Positions 52,171 through 60,865 of a stretch of 64,000 bases of DNA are shown here, piece after piece. Under the pieces are notes generated by a model. It was given only the letters and a program-made list of their open reading frames with translations. It did no database searches and was not told the DNA's origin. A program made the translations under genes and the position numbers. This stretch comes from Longimicrobiales bacterium (lineage in GTDB: Bacteria; Gemmatimonadota; Gemmatimonadetes; Longimicrobiales; Gaopeijiaceae): positions 1 to 64,000 of the forward strand of contig JANQDZ010000029.1 in assembly GCA_028278645.1 (NCBI GenBank), given 5' to 3'. The first letter of the stretch is position 1, and the number at the start of each line of letters is the position of its first letter.

Positions 52171-54782
52171 GCACCATCCGATTGTACGGGCTTCTACTTC
52201 GGGCCTACCCGACCTCATTTCGGTCCGAGTACGGACCGGAGATGCTGAACACGATCCAACAGCTTGCGGCGCGTAGGGAGTACCGAGGTTCAATTGGACG
52301 GGTACGCCTTGGCCTACGGACGGTTCCGGACCTTCTAAGAGGAGCCGCGGTTGAGAGGATTCGGGAAGCCAAGGGATCCGGAGTTCGCCCGTCATACGGC
52401 TACGCCCTGGGGGCGGCTGCGGGGGTGTGGGTTCTTTATGTCGTTACCCTGGCTCCCACGGCGGCCTTCTGGGACGCGGGGGAGTACATAACCGCCGCCC
52501 ATATCCTCGGCATCCCGCATCCACCAGGGAACCCACTTTTTGTCCTCATCGCTCACGCCTGGGAGAAGGTTCTCTCCCCGCTGGATCTATCCGTAGCGGT
52601 CTGCATCAACCTGCTCAGCGCCAGCGCCAGTGCGATGGCGCACGGGTTTTGGTTCCTCGTGATGGAGCGCCTACTGCTGGCTTGGACTCCTAACCGCACG
52701 GTCCGGAGGGTAGGGGCCCTGACGGCGGTGCTGGTGAGCGCCACGGCTTTCACGGTCTGGAACCAGAGTAACGTGAACGAGAAGGTGTATACCCTCAGTC
52801 TGTTGAGCGTGGCGGCAGTTTCGTGGCTCGCTCTTGTATGGCGGGACAAGCGTTCGGTTGGAGGAGGGGATGCCCGGTGGCTGGTGCTGGTTGCTTTCCT
52901 TATTGCCCTAACCGCTTCGAACCACCTCATGGGTGTTCTCGTAGCCCCGGCCGTCCTGGCCATGGTTCTTATGACCAGGGCAAGGTCCCTGGTACGCCCG
53001 AGGGTATGGCTTGGTGCGGCGGTGCTGGGAGCGCTGGCTCTCTCTGTGCACCTCTTCCTGCCATACCGGGCTGCCCAGGGTCCGATTCTTTCCGAGGGTG
53101 ACCCACGATGCGAGCAATGGACAGATGCTGTGGTGAGCCTTTACACCTGGGGAGGGAGCACGATTCCCGGCCTCGGATGGAAGTTGCCGGACGGTTGCGC
53201 GGCCCTTTCCAGTTCATTGAGCCGGGAGCAATACAGGAAACCTCCCGTGGACCAGGATCCCACGGTTTACCCCTACCAGGACCTTCCCCGTAGCCCTGGA
53301 CTGATCAGGGCACAGCTGGTCCAGTATGCTCAGTACTTCGACTGGCAGTGGGCCCGTTCGATTACGGGCCACGCGACGGTATTTGGGGGAGCACGCCCGT
53401 TGGTCACCCTCCTCTTCCTCGCGCTTGGGCTGTTCGGGGCAGCCGCCCACGTCCGAAGAGACCGCGCAGGGGGAACCTACGTGGGAGTGTTGTTCCTGAC
53501 TTATTCCATTGGCCTGGTCTGGTATCTCAACTTTAAATACGGGTATTCCCTCGAATGGGATCGCTTTCCAAGCCCAGATGCGCACGAGGTACGGGAGCGA
53601 GACTACTTCTTCATGATTGGGTTCAGTGTGTGGGGGCTCTGGGTCGGGTGCGGTCTCACTACGCTGTGGCAGCGCGTGGCAGGCTGGATAGAGCGAAACC
53701 GAGCCTTCCTCCGGCCCAAGATCCTGCCATCCGGGGAATCGTGGCCTTCTCCGTTGTTGGCTGCATCGCCGGTGCTTTTCCTGGCGTTGGTTCCGATGGG
53801 GTTGAACTGGAGCTGGGCGACCCGGGCTGACGACTGGGCCGCCCGTGACTTCGCGTACAACATGCTCATGAGCGTCGAACCGTACGGGATACTCTTCACC
53901 TACGGTGACAATGACACGTTTCCGCTTTGGTATCTCCAAGAGGTGGAAGGGGTTCGACGCGATGTCACGGTTGCGGTGACGAGCTACCTGAATACCTCTT
54001 GGTACGTGAAGCAACTCCGGGACCTCTCACATCCGTGCTCCCCGGGGGAAGATCCCTCGCTCGACCCGACTCGAATCATCTGCCAACGCCCGTATCAACC
54101 AAGGAATATGCCACCTGCGCTGCTAGCCGTAGGGGTCCCTGCGAGCATGCCTCCGCCCGGTGACTCGGCCTTCCCACTCTCCGACAAGGAGATCGAATCC
54201 ATCACGGCCGTGACTCAGCTAACCGATCGGCCCATCCGGTATACCGCTGGCGCCATAGACGCGGTTATCCCCGAGGGAACCATCCTCGAACCGGCTGATA
54301 CTTTTGTGGCCGTCGTCCTGCAGCGGAACCTCGGGAAGCGACCGATCCACTTCTCGGCACCGGCACCAACACTTAGGCGGTTGGGGTTGGAAGACTATGG
54401 GGTCAGGGTCGGTTTGACGATCCAACTAGATGAGAACCTACCCTCTCCGGACCGGCGAAGATCGGATCTTTTAGCCTCTCCCCAACCGGGGGAGGACCCG
54501 CTGCGCAGGGTTCTGATTCCCGGAGCAAGTGATATCGGCCTAAGGACCCCTTACATCGACGTCACCCGGACTGATACCCTATTCGATACCGTATTCCGAC
54601 GTCGTGGCCATCTCTTGGACCCAGATAGGCCCTGGGCGGATCCCGCGACGAACAGTATCCTGATGCAATACGCTTCAGCCCATCTTTCACTGGCGGCAGC
54701 CTGGGAGGCACTGGGCGAGAGGGACCGCTCCAGCCATCATTTTGAACGCTATACATGGTGGATGGACCGGGGGACTGAATAG
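52167..54782 (+). CDS. DUF2723 membrane protein (putative glycosyltransferase) with ADOP-type N-terminal prefix
   Basis: An 871-residue membrane protein. Residues 1-65 (LYGLLLRAYPTSFRSEYGPEM ... VPDLLRGAAVERI) match the short prefix usually found at the N-terminus of PadR-linked ADOP permeases. About 11 membrane helices of a DUF2723 protein follow, with the active-site-like FWDAGEYITAAHILGIPHPPGNPL near residues 102-125, a pattern shared with lipid-linked-sugar mannosyltransferases. A C-terminal soluble region (about 555-871) contains GDNDTFPLWYLQEVEGVRRDV. GTG 52167 is chosen because it overlaps the padR stop (GTGA) and has GGAG seven bases upstream. It probably glycosylates an envelope component; the acceptor is unknown. 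Confidence 0.88.
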   Translation: MSTIRLYGLLLRAYPTSFRSEYGPEMLNTIQQLAARREYRGSIGRVRLGLRTVPDLLRGAAVERIREAKGSGVRPSYGYALGAAAGVWVLYVVTLAPTAAFWDAGEYITAAHILGIPHPPGNPLFVLIAHAWEKVLSPLDLSVAVCINLLSASASAMAHGFWFLVMERLLLAWTPNRTVRRVGALTAVLVSATAFTVWNQSNVNEKVYTLSLLSVAAVSWLALVWRDKRSVGGGDARWLVLVAFLIALTASNHLMGVLVAPAVLAMVLMTRARSLVRPRVWLGAAVLGALALSVHLFLPYRAAQGPILSEGDPRCEQWTDAVVSLYTWGGSTIPGLGWKLPDGCAALSSSLSREQYRKPPVDQDPTVYPYQDLPRSPGLIRAQLVQYAQYFDWQWARSITGHATVFGGARPLVTLLFLALGLFGAAAHVRRDRAGGTYVGVLFLTYSIGLVWYLNFKYGYSLEWDRFPSPDAHEVRERDYFFMIGFSVWGLWVGCGLTTLWQRVAGWIERNRAFLRPKILPSGESWPSPLLAASPVLFLALVPMGLNWSWATRADDWAARDFAYNMLMSVEPYGILFTYGDNDTFPLWYLQEVEGVRRDVTVAVTSYLNTSWYVKQLRDLSHPCSPGEDPSLDPTRIICQRPYQPRNMPPALLAVGVPASMPPPGDSAFPLSDKEIESITAVTQLTDRPIRYTAGAIDAVIPEGTILEPADTFVAVVLQRNLGKRPIHFSAPAPTLRRLGLEDYGVRVGLTIQLDENLPSPDRRRSDLLASPQPGEDPLRRVLIPGASDIGLRTPYIDVTRTDTLFDTVFRRRGHLLDPDRPWADPATNSILMQYASAHLSLAAAWEALGERDRSSHHFERYTWWMDRGTE

Positions 54783-55150
54783 GGCTGGATCCTCCCTTCA
54801 CCCTGCCGGACCCCTCCGCCTGTTCCCGGGCACCTTCCCTCAGGCTGACTAGGTCAGATCGGCCGGGATTCCCCGGTATTTAGCCGCAACCGCTTTCGCC
54901 GGTGGTACTTGCGAGATCTATTTCTCATGAAGTTTTTCTTGACACTTAACCATGTTAAAGCCTAGCGATGTCGGTTATGGACCGGCCTATCCGCAATTCC
55001 TGCGGGACCGTTCGCCGCCATTTTTAGCGTGATGAGGAGCCATGCCAGGCCTGCCCTGGCCTGGTGTGGTCTGGAGGGAACCCTGGTTCTTTCGCCCATG
55101 GCCGCGATCGAGTGTACAGCCGGATGACCCAATCGTAACGGAGGTAGATC
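54783..55150 (+). promoter_or_regulatory. Leader region of cupin-kinase operon: -35-like box, TTAAC/GTTAA repeat, hairpin
   Basis: This 368-bp gene-free stretch contains TTGACA (54939-54944) overlapped downstream by an inverted repeat TTAAC-CAT-GTTAA (54946-54958). No good -10 box follows at the usual spacing, so an alternative sigma factor or an activator may be involved. At 55041-55068 a CCAGGCC/GGCCTGG stem with a 6-nt loop (extendable by four weaker pairs) would form in the 5' untranslated RNA. No terminator was seen after the DUF2723 gene. Confidence 0.4.
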
Positions 55151-55522
55151 GTGAGTATCCCTACGGCCTTTGATCTTTCGAAAATGGAACTTCTCATGGA
55201 CGCTGACGGCGTTGAGGTCCGTCGAGGCCAAGCCGGGCCGGACAAAACCCTCCTTTGGATCAAGGCCCCGAAAGGTTTTGATTTCGGCCCAGCCCTCAAG
55301 GGTCTCCCTCACGACATGTGCTGCTGTGAGCACTGGGGGATGATCACGTCCGGGCGGATGAACATCACCACCCATGACGGGCAGTCATTGTCCTTGACCT
55401 CCGGCCAGGCCTTCCACCTACTTCCCGGACACCTCCCGGAATTTCCAGAAGATTGCTCCTGGTACGAGTTCTCGCCGACTGACCAGGCCGAGCGCCTTCT
55501 CTCTCACATGGGCCTTGGTTAA
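55151..55522 (+). CDS. Small cupin-like protein with CCC motif
   Basis: A 123-residue protein with a single cupin-like barrel (about 30-118). The conserved block reads DMCCCEHWGMITSGRM, with three consecutive cysteines (57-59) next to H61, at the position where relatives have a D-x-C-x-C-P-H-W-G motif. The Cys/His cluster may bind a metal. There is no signal peptide. The start is GTG 55151, with GGAGG six bases upstream. A serine/threonine kinase gene starts 60 bp downstream on the same strand, and the two are probably co-transcribed. Function unknown; a small-molecule or metal sensor would fit the context. Confidence 0.82.
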   Translation: MSIPTAFDLSKMELLMDADGVEVRRGQAGPDKTLLWIKAPKGFDFGPALKGLPHDMCCCEHWGMITSGRMNITTHDGQSLSLTSGQAFHLLPGHLPEFPEDCSWYEFSPTDQAERLLSHMGLG

Positions 55523-55582
55523 GGAAGGACTCACGAACGAGGCCGTTCACAAGGAGGACTACTTGTACTTTTTGGTCTGTCT

Positions 55583-57817
55583 ATGACGCGGATTTGGGAG
55601 AGGTACGAACTTACCGATGAGCTGGGCCGGGGCGGCATGGCGGTGGTCCATCGGGCTCGAGATGGTCGCCACGGCCGGGACGTCGCGGTCAAGGTGATGC
55701 TGCCTGCGGTGGCTGAAGCCATTGGGCCCGGGAGGTTTCTTCGCGAAATCGAGACCGCCGCGCGACTTCAACACCCCCATATCGTTCCGGTCTTCGACTC
55801 CGGGGAAGCAGACGGCCAGCTGTTCTTTGTAATGCCCCTGATCGAAGGCGAGTCTCTACGTGACGCTTTGGACCGTGACGGCCGACTCCCGGTCGGGGAG
55901 GCGGTGCGGATCGTGCGGGAAGTCGCTGATGCGCTCGAATACGCCCACGGCGAGGGCGTGATCCACCGCGATCTGAAGCCGGCGAACATACTGATGAACC
56001 GCGGGCATGCTATGCTCAGCGACTTCGGCGTCGCCCAGGTATGCGGAAACGATGCCCGGACGACGCTGACAGGGGCAGGCATGGCTTTGGGGACCCCGGC
56101 ATACATGAGCCCCGAATTAGCTGCTGGTGATAACGACGTGGGCCCGGCCTCCGACGTCTACGCACTGGGATGTATCCTCTCGGAGCTGCTCACGGGCGAG
56201 CCCGTTTTCGACGGTCCCAACTTTCAGGCCATCCTGGTCAAACGTCTCACCACCGATGCGCCCCGTGTACGGACGCGGCGTCCTGAGGTCCCAATGGCAT
56301 GCGACGAGGCCATTGCTCGTGCCCTGCACCGTGATCCGGCGGATCGCTTCAGGAGCGCACGGGAATTTGGGGACGCCCTCGCCGATTGCGATGCACCTGG
56401 GCCGGGCCCACGAGACCTGGCCGGCGACCGGTCGATCGTGGTGCTTCCGTTCGACAACCTCTCACCCGAGCGAGACGATGCCTACCTCGCCGACGGCCTG
56501 ACGGAGGAGTTAACAGCGGACCTCAGCCGTATCAACTCGCTCCGTGTGATCGCCCGTAACTCGGCCGCCGCCGCCCATCAACGGACCCGGGACCTGAAAG
56601 AGATTGCACAGCTCCTGGACGTCAGATTTCTGCTTGAAGGGAGTGTACGGCGCGCCGGTTCGCAGCTCCGTATCACAGCGCAGTTGATTGACGGGACCAC
56701 CGACGCCCACCTCTGGGCCGAGAAGTACTCCGGCACCATGGATGACGTGTTCGAGATGCAGGAACGCATCTCGGGAAGCATCGTCGAGGAGTTGCGTACC
56801 CGACTCACCGCGGAGGATAAGGCCGAGCGGTCGGTTCCGGTGACCGACACTGAGACCTACGAACTCTACTTGCGGGCGAGGCACATGTTGGGCCAGTCCC
56901 CCCAGCACCTGCCCGACGCAACCCGTCTGCTGGAGGAGGTGATGCGGCGGGATGCGCAGTTTGCCCCGGCTTACACCGCCCTCGGCACGCCGTTGATGGT
57001 CAGCTCGATCTTCGGCTACATCGAGCCTCAGACGGCGTGGGCGCGGATCCAGGAGCTGGCCGACCGAGCTCTGGGAGCTGACCCCCGGTCCGGGCCGGCA
57101 CACCAACTCCTGGCAGCGGTGGCCGTGTTCCGTGATTGGCGGTGGGGCGATGCCGAGCGGCTCTATGCCAGGGCCGCCGAACTCGAACCAGGCGCAGGGT
57201 TCGACCACTTCCTGCACGCTTTCTTCCTTGCATTCACCGGCGACAAAGCTGCCGGCCTCCGCGCAGCGCGGGAGGGACGTCAGCTAGACCCGCTCAGCTT
57301 CATGGGCTTCCTGACCGAGGCCATGATGTTGGGCTACACTGGTGATTTCGACTCTGCCGCTCCGCTCGCGGAACGACCGATCGCCCTGGACCCCAACTAC
57401 GCTGAAGGCCACCATATCGCTGGGTACATCGAACTTGGCCGAAAGAACTTCGATCGGGCTGCGAAGCACCTGGAAAGCGCCGTCGAGTTGAGCCACCGTG
57501 CGAGCTGGCCGGTGGCCAAATATGGCTGTGCCCTGCATGGCCTGGGCCGAACCGACGAGGCCCGGGCGCTTCTGGAAGAGTTGGAAGCCCGAGCCGAAGA
57601 CGATCCGATGATCTGTGGGTCGGCGGTCGCGACACTGCATCTGCATCTCGGTGACCATTCGAGCTTCTACCGATGGATGTATCGAGCATACGATAGGCGC
57701 GATCCATTCGCCCTCGGACTCCATGGAGAATTCCTGTGGAACCCGGCCCGGTCCGAGCCCCAATTCCAGGACCTACTCACCCATGTTGGGCTGGAGGCCT
57801 CAGTGCCATCCGAGTGA
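55583..57817 (+). CDS. Serine/threonine protein kinase with TolB-like and TPR domains
   Basis: A 744-residue protein with a complete Hanks-type kinase domain (residues 8-265): GRGGMA loop, K37, HRDLKPAN (D130, N135) and DFG (D147). A TolB/FlgO-like domain (about 283-400, IVVLPFDNLSPERDDAYLADGLTEELT) and TPR-like helical repeats (about 430-740) follow. No transmembrane segment is visible between the kinase and the rest, unlike many relatives, so it may be cytoplasmic. The combination is common in Gemmatimonadota and related phyla. The 3' end overlaps the end of an oppositely oriented broken sigma factor gene by 18 bp. Confidence 0.92.
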   Translation: MTRIWERYELTDELGRGGMAVVHRARDGRHGRDVAVKVMLPAVAEAIGPGRFLREIETAARLQHPHIVPVFDSGEADGQLFFVMPLIEGESLRDALDRDGRLPVGEAVRIVREVADALEYAHGEGVIHRDLKPANILMNRGHAMLSDFGVAQVCGNDARTTLTGAGMALGTPAYMSPELAAGDNDVGPASDVYALGCILSELLTGEPVFDGPNFQAILVKRLTTDAPRVRTRRPEVPMACDEAIARALHRDPADRFRSAREFGDALADCDAPGPGPRDLAGDRSIVVLPFDNLSPERDDAYLADGLTEELTADLSRINSLRVIARNSAAAAHQRTRDLKEIAQLLDVRFLLEGSVRRAGSQLRITAQLIDGTTDAHLWAEKYSGTMDDVFEMQERISGSIVEELRTRLTAEDKAERSVPVTDTETYELYLRARHMLGQSPQHLPDATRLLEEVMRRDAQFAPAYTALGTPLMVSSIFGYIEPQTAWARIQELADRALGADPRSGPAHQLLAAVAVFRDWRWGDAERLYARAAELEPGAGFDHFLHAFFLAFTGDKAAGLRAAREGRQLDPLSFMGFLTEAMMLGYTGDFDSAAPLAERPIALDPNYAEGHHIAGYIELGRKNFDRAAKHLESAVELSHRASWPVAKYGCALHGLGRTDEARALLEELEARAEDDPMICGSAVATLHLHLGDHSSFYRWMYRAYDRRDPFALGLHGEFLWNPARSEPQFQDLLTHVGLEASVPSE

Positions 57818-58192
57818 AACGAGGCACGTAGAGGGATCCAGCTCTCCCTTCGTAAGCTCACCGTCTAAGGCGCCTCGGGTATCGTGGGCCTCCTTTTCAG
57901 GGGTTTCGTTTCCCATCTTTTGTACTGCGGAAGTGTGGGTCTTGGTGGCTCGGTAATCACCTATGCAAACGTTCGTGGCGAGTCGGTGGAGCCAGGCACG
58001 GAACGACCCCCGGGAGTTGAACGATCCTCGTTTCTCGAACGCGCGCTTCCAGATTTCTTGAAAGAGATCGTCGGCATGGTCGAGGTCGTTGGAATAGGCC
58101 CGGCTGACCATCTGAACCAGGGGTCCGACCTCGCGGATGATCTCCTAGAAGTACTTCGGCTCGCCACGTCCAAATCGAGCAGGATCAACCAC
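57800..58192 (-). pseudogene. Broken ECF sigma factor gene (in-frame amber, region 4 missing)
   Basis: The frame from GTG 58192 encodes an ECF sigma-70 region 2 (NDLDHADDLFQEIWKRAFE ... SFRAWLHRLATN), preceded by a typical N-terminal helix (EIIREVGPLVQMVSRAYS). An amber codon at 58147-58145 (codon 16) interrupts it; a CAG to TAG change would explain it. After region 2 the frame runs through an unrelated tail (KTHTSAVQKMGNETPEKE) and ends inside the converging kinase gene, so the -35-binding region 4 is absent. A shortened product from ATG 58111 (103 residues) is possible but would lack half of the normal protein. GTG 58192 overlaps the stop of the gene above it (TAGTG). Confidence 0.8.
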
Positions 58193-58644
58193 TAGACGCC
58201 CGACCTTCGAGGAGCGTGCAAACTCTCCCCACGTGACCGGAGCAGGATCAAAAGAAGGGCGAGTTCGGTTAAGGGCACCAGTAGGGGAACCCAGGCAAAA
58301 GGCTCTCCCGGGAACCGAATGGTGTTGCGGAGCCACTCCCTCGAAAATGCAAGTGGGATGAAAAAACCGACCGCCGTCAGCAGCCCGAATCCCCACCTGA
58401 GCGCCCTCCTCGAAGGGGGCGGGAGATTCATCGTCAGAACCCCCGCCATCAACCCCAGGAGTGCCGCTGGAAGGGAAAATACGGCTAGTGAAATTTCAAG
58501 TCTAATACCTCCACTAACCCCATCACTAGATGGCACTGCACCCAATCGCGTGCAAGCCACCTTGAAGGATACAGAGTGCCGAGGCCAACTGAATGCGGGT
58601 GTGGGTATGACACACAGGACAAGTGAAAACTCCGCCCGGGTCAT
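58192..58644 (-). CDS. Small hydrophobic membrane protein
   Basis: Up to 150 residues, of no recognised family. Three probable transmembrane segments lie in the last 100 residues (SLAVFSLPAALLGLMAGVLTM; FGLLTAVGFFIPLAF; WVPLLVPLTELALLLILL). The start is uncertain: the first 45 residues from ATG 58644 look unstructured and in-frame GTG codons exist further in. The stop codon overlaps the GTG of the broken sigma factor gene (TAGTG), as if the two were once a coupled pair, in which case this could have been a membrane partner or anti-sigma-like protein. That is inference only. Confidence 0.5.
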   Translation of the reverse strand: MTRAEFSLVLCVIPTPAFSWPRHSVSFKVACTRLGAVPSSDGVSGGIRLEISLAVFSLPAALLGLMAGVLTMNLPPPSRRALRWGFGLLTAVGFFIPLAFSREWLRNTIRFPGEPFAWVPLLVPLTELALLLILLRSRGESLHAPRRSGV

Positions 58645-58742
58645 TATCGGGTTCGAGAACGGTAAGAAAGCTGGGAGGATCGGGAACTCCCCTCATCAGG
58701 TGGTTTTCAATCTATAGGAGCCCCCGGACTACAGGAGCCACG

Positions 58743-59276
58743 ATGGCCCTTGGTTTTCGTTTTTTCCGCCGATTGCGTTGGTCGGTCTTCTGTCTCCTTC
58801 TTGCATTCCTTCAAGTGCCCGCCTCGGCGCAAACTCCTCCACATCTTAGAGTCGGACTTGGGGCTGCTATGAGTGGCGATTTGCTAGCCGGCGTTGGTGG
58901 TCATGGCTCGGTGGAGGTTTCGATGCGCCCGGACCGCCGATTCGACCTGCGGGCCGGTGCCTCTTTCGCCGCCGGCGAATTCCGTGGCCCGGTCGGGAAG
59001 GTAGTTTGGGGATTGGATCTCATTGGCGTGGCGACCTTCGGTGACCAGGAGAGACCCTATTTCGGATTGGGATTGGGGTATTCCCATACTGATCTGAGCC
59101 GTGACCAGCCCTTCTCCCATGACGCGGGCGCTACCTGGGTTGGAGGACTTGAGCTGGCAGGCCCGTCAGGGGTTTGGTTCTTGGAGATCCGACATCGCGT
59201 TTTCGGTACCACGTTCCGGAGCGGCGGTATAACCCGAGCCGTCCTACTCTTAACCATCGGGAAGAGGATCAGGTAA
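58743..59276 (+). CDS. Small secreted beta-barrel-like protein
   Basis: A 177-residue exported protein. The signal peptide (residues 1-29) ends at PASAQ. The rest alternates hydrophobic and polar residues in short strands (RVGLGAAMSGDLLAGVGGHGSVEVSM; YFGLGLGYSHTD; VLLLTIGKRI), which suits a small outer-membrane beta-barrel. The terminal strand ends in basic residues instead of the usual aromatic, so assembly as a barrel is not certain. It precedes an array of beta-propeller lipoprotein genes on the same strand by 80 bp. ATG 58743 is chosen because it opens the signal peptide. Confidence 0.7.
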   Translation: MALGFRFFRRLRWSVFCLLLAFLQVPASAQTPPHLRVGLGAAMSGDLLAGVGGHGSVEVSMRPDRRFDLRAGASFAAGEFRGPVGKVVWGLDLIGVATFGDQERPYFGLGLGYSHTDLSRDQPFSHDAGATWVGGLELAGPSGVWFLEIRHRVFGTTFRSGGITRAVLLLTIGKRIR

Positions 59277-59356
59277 GTGCAGGGTTGAGGTCTGGACGGT
59301 GCGGGTTGGCTGAACGCCGGCAGATGATCCCCGGACCCAACAGCAGGGAGGACCTT

Positions 59357-60718
59357 ATGGCACTCGGAGGCGGCATTTGGGAGACCCCTGTTACCTCTAA
59401 ACGGGCCCTCCGATTTTCTTTGGCCCTCTGGAGCCCCGCGGCGTTCCTGGGTGGCTGTTCTCCCGGCGATAGCCAAACCGACGGGGAGTTTTACGAGGTC
59501 CAGGACAGCTCCGGGGTCCAGATCGTCCTTAACCGGGGACCAGACGTTGGAGATGCAGGGAATCTCAGTCTGGAAGAGGACCTCCGCCTCGGGATCCTGG
59601 AAGGCGATCAGGAAGAACTCCTCTTCTTCAATATCCTCGACATTCTCATCGACGATAGTGAGAGGGTATTTGTCGGGAACGACCAGACGGGCACGGTCAG
59701 AGTCTTCGACCGGAACGGTGTTTTTATTCGGGAATTCGGGGGAAAAGGGGAGGGGCCATCCGAGATTCCACTGATGCTCAATGACCTGATGTGGGCAGGT
59801 GATCAGGTCGCGCTGATCGACTGGCAGGCCGGGGGGAAAACCGTTCTTTACGACACGACCGGGAAATTCTCCCGGTCATTCCGAAACACCCAACCGACCG
59901 GGATGAGGATCTCTCTTGCCGGGTTCACTCCGATCGGTTGGATCGGAACGGAGTCTAGTTCGGAACGCCCGGAGAACCCGGTTCCGGGCCAGGCTTACCC
60001 CCTCCCGGTCCAGATGCGACGGGTCGCGCCGTCCATGGATGGGCTTGAGGAGGTTCTTTTCGATCTCCCGCCGCGGATCCTCTACGGCAGAAGACACGGT
60101 GGGTTAGACTGGCCACTCTTCCACCCGCCCGGCGCATCCGGATTTGATGCCTCGGGAAACCACTACATAACCGTGTCAGGTCAGTACCGCATCGATGTCC
60201 GGAACCCGTCCGGAACACTCGTCCGATCAATCAGATGCACCCATGACCCGATTCCGATCACCGATGAGGATATAGAGGCGTACAAAGAGCTCGTGAGGAT
60301 CGAATATGACACCCTGAGTTGGATGTCAGCCTCGGAAAGGGAGCGTCAACTCCAGACCTACCTTGATCGAATCGAAGAACAGGCGTCGTTTCCGCGTCCT
60401 GATTTCCGACCTCCCTTGAGGACCCTTCTGGTGGGGAGAGACGGCTCTTTTTGGGTGGAGCGCCTGGATGGCCACGAACCGGCGAAATGGTGGCAGGAGC
60501 GGATGTCTGGAGGCTTCGGAAAAACGCCTACCGGAGAAACCGACTGGGATCTGTTCTCGGCGCCAGGGCGGCTCATTGGCAGCGTGCACCTTCCGCCCAG
60601 GTTCAAGCCAATGGCCGTCTCCGAAGAGTCGGTGGTTGGTGTTCTGAAAGACGAGTTCGACGTGGAGTACGTGGTGCGGTACCGGGTGAAGCTGGATGGA
60701 CAAATGGGCGGGGGGTGA
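59357..60718 (+). CDS. Six-bladed beta-propeller lipoprotein (1)
   Basis: A 453-residue lipoprotein. The lipobox is LGGC (C34). A conserved lead (VQDSSGVQIVLNRG) precedes propeller blades (about 70-440) that include IDDSERVFVGNDQTGTVRVFDRNGVF and GKGEGPSEIP. The C-terminal block KPMAVSEESVVGVLKDEFDVEYVVRYRV closes the propeller and marks the family. ATG 59357 has GGGAGG five bases upstream; the frame is open further upstream without conserved sequence. Such proteins in Gemmatimonadota are periplasmic or surface proteins of unknown function, often in paralogous arrays, and this array has at least three intact members. Confidence 0.88.
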   Translation: MALGGGIWETPVTSKRALRFSLALWSPAAFLGGCSPGDSQTDGEFYEVQDSSGVQIVLNRGPDVGDAGNLSLEEDLRLGILEGDQEELLFFNILDILIDDSERVFVGNDQTGTVRVFDRNGVFIREFGGKGEGPSEIPLMLNDLMWAGDQVALIDWQAGGKTVLYDTTGKFSRSFRNTQPTGMRISLAGFTPIGWIGTESSSERPENPVPGQAYPLPVQMRRVAPSMDGLEEVLFDLPPRILYGRRHGGLDWPLFHPPGASGFDASGNHYITVSGQYRIDVRNPSGTLVRSIRCTHDPIPITDEDIEAYKELVRIEYDTLSWMSASERERQLQTYLDRIEEQASFPRPDFRPPLRTLLVGRDGSFWVERLDGHEPAKWWQERMSGGFGKTPTGETDWDLFSAPGRLIGSVHLPPRFKPMAVSEESVVGVLKDEFDVEYVVRYRVKLDGQMGGG

Positions 60719-60745
60719 ATTACTCGGGCGGCCCCGCTTCACGGT

Positions 60746-60763
60746 GGACTTTGGGGAAAGTCC
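60746..60763 (+). other. Short perfect hairpin between propeller genes
   Basis: GGACTTT, a GGGG tetraloop, and AAAGTCC form a 7-bp perfect stem 27 bp after the stop codon of the first propeller gene. No T-run follows. It may slow or partly end transcription, or protect the 3' end of the upstream message. Confidence 0.35.
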
Positions 60764-60865
60764 GTTACTTGAACCACTCAGGTTTCACGGGGAACCGGGA
60801 ATTTGGCATCACACATAACGGCGGGCGTGCCGCAGCCTGCCGGTGATCGACAAAAGAGCCAAAGA

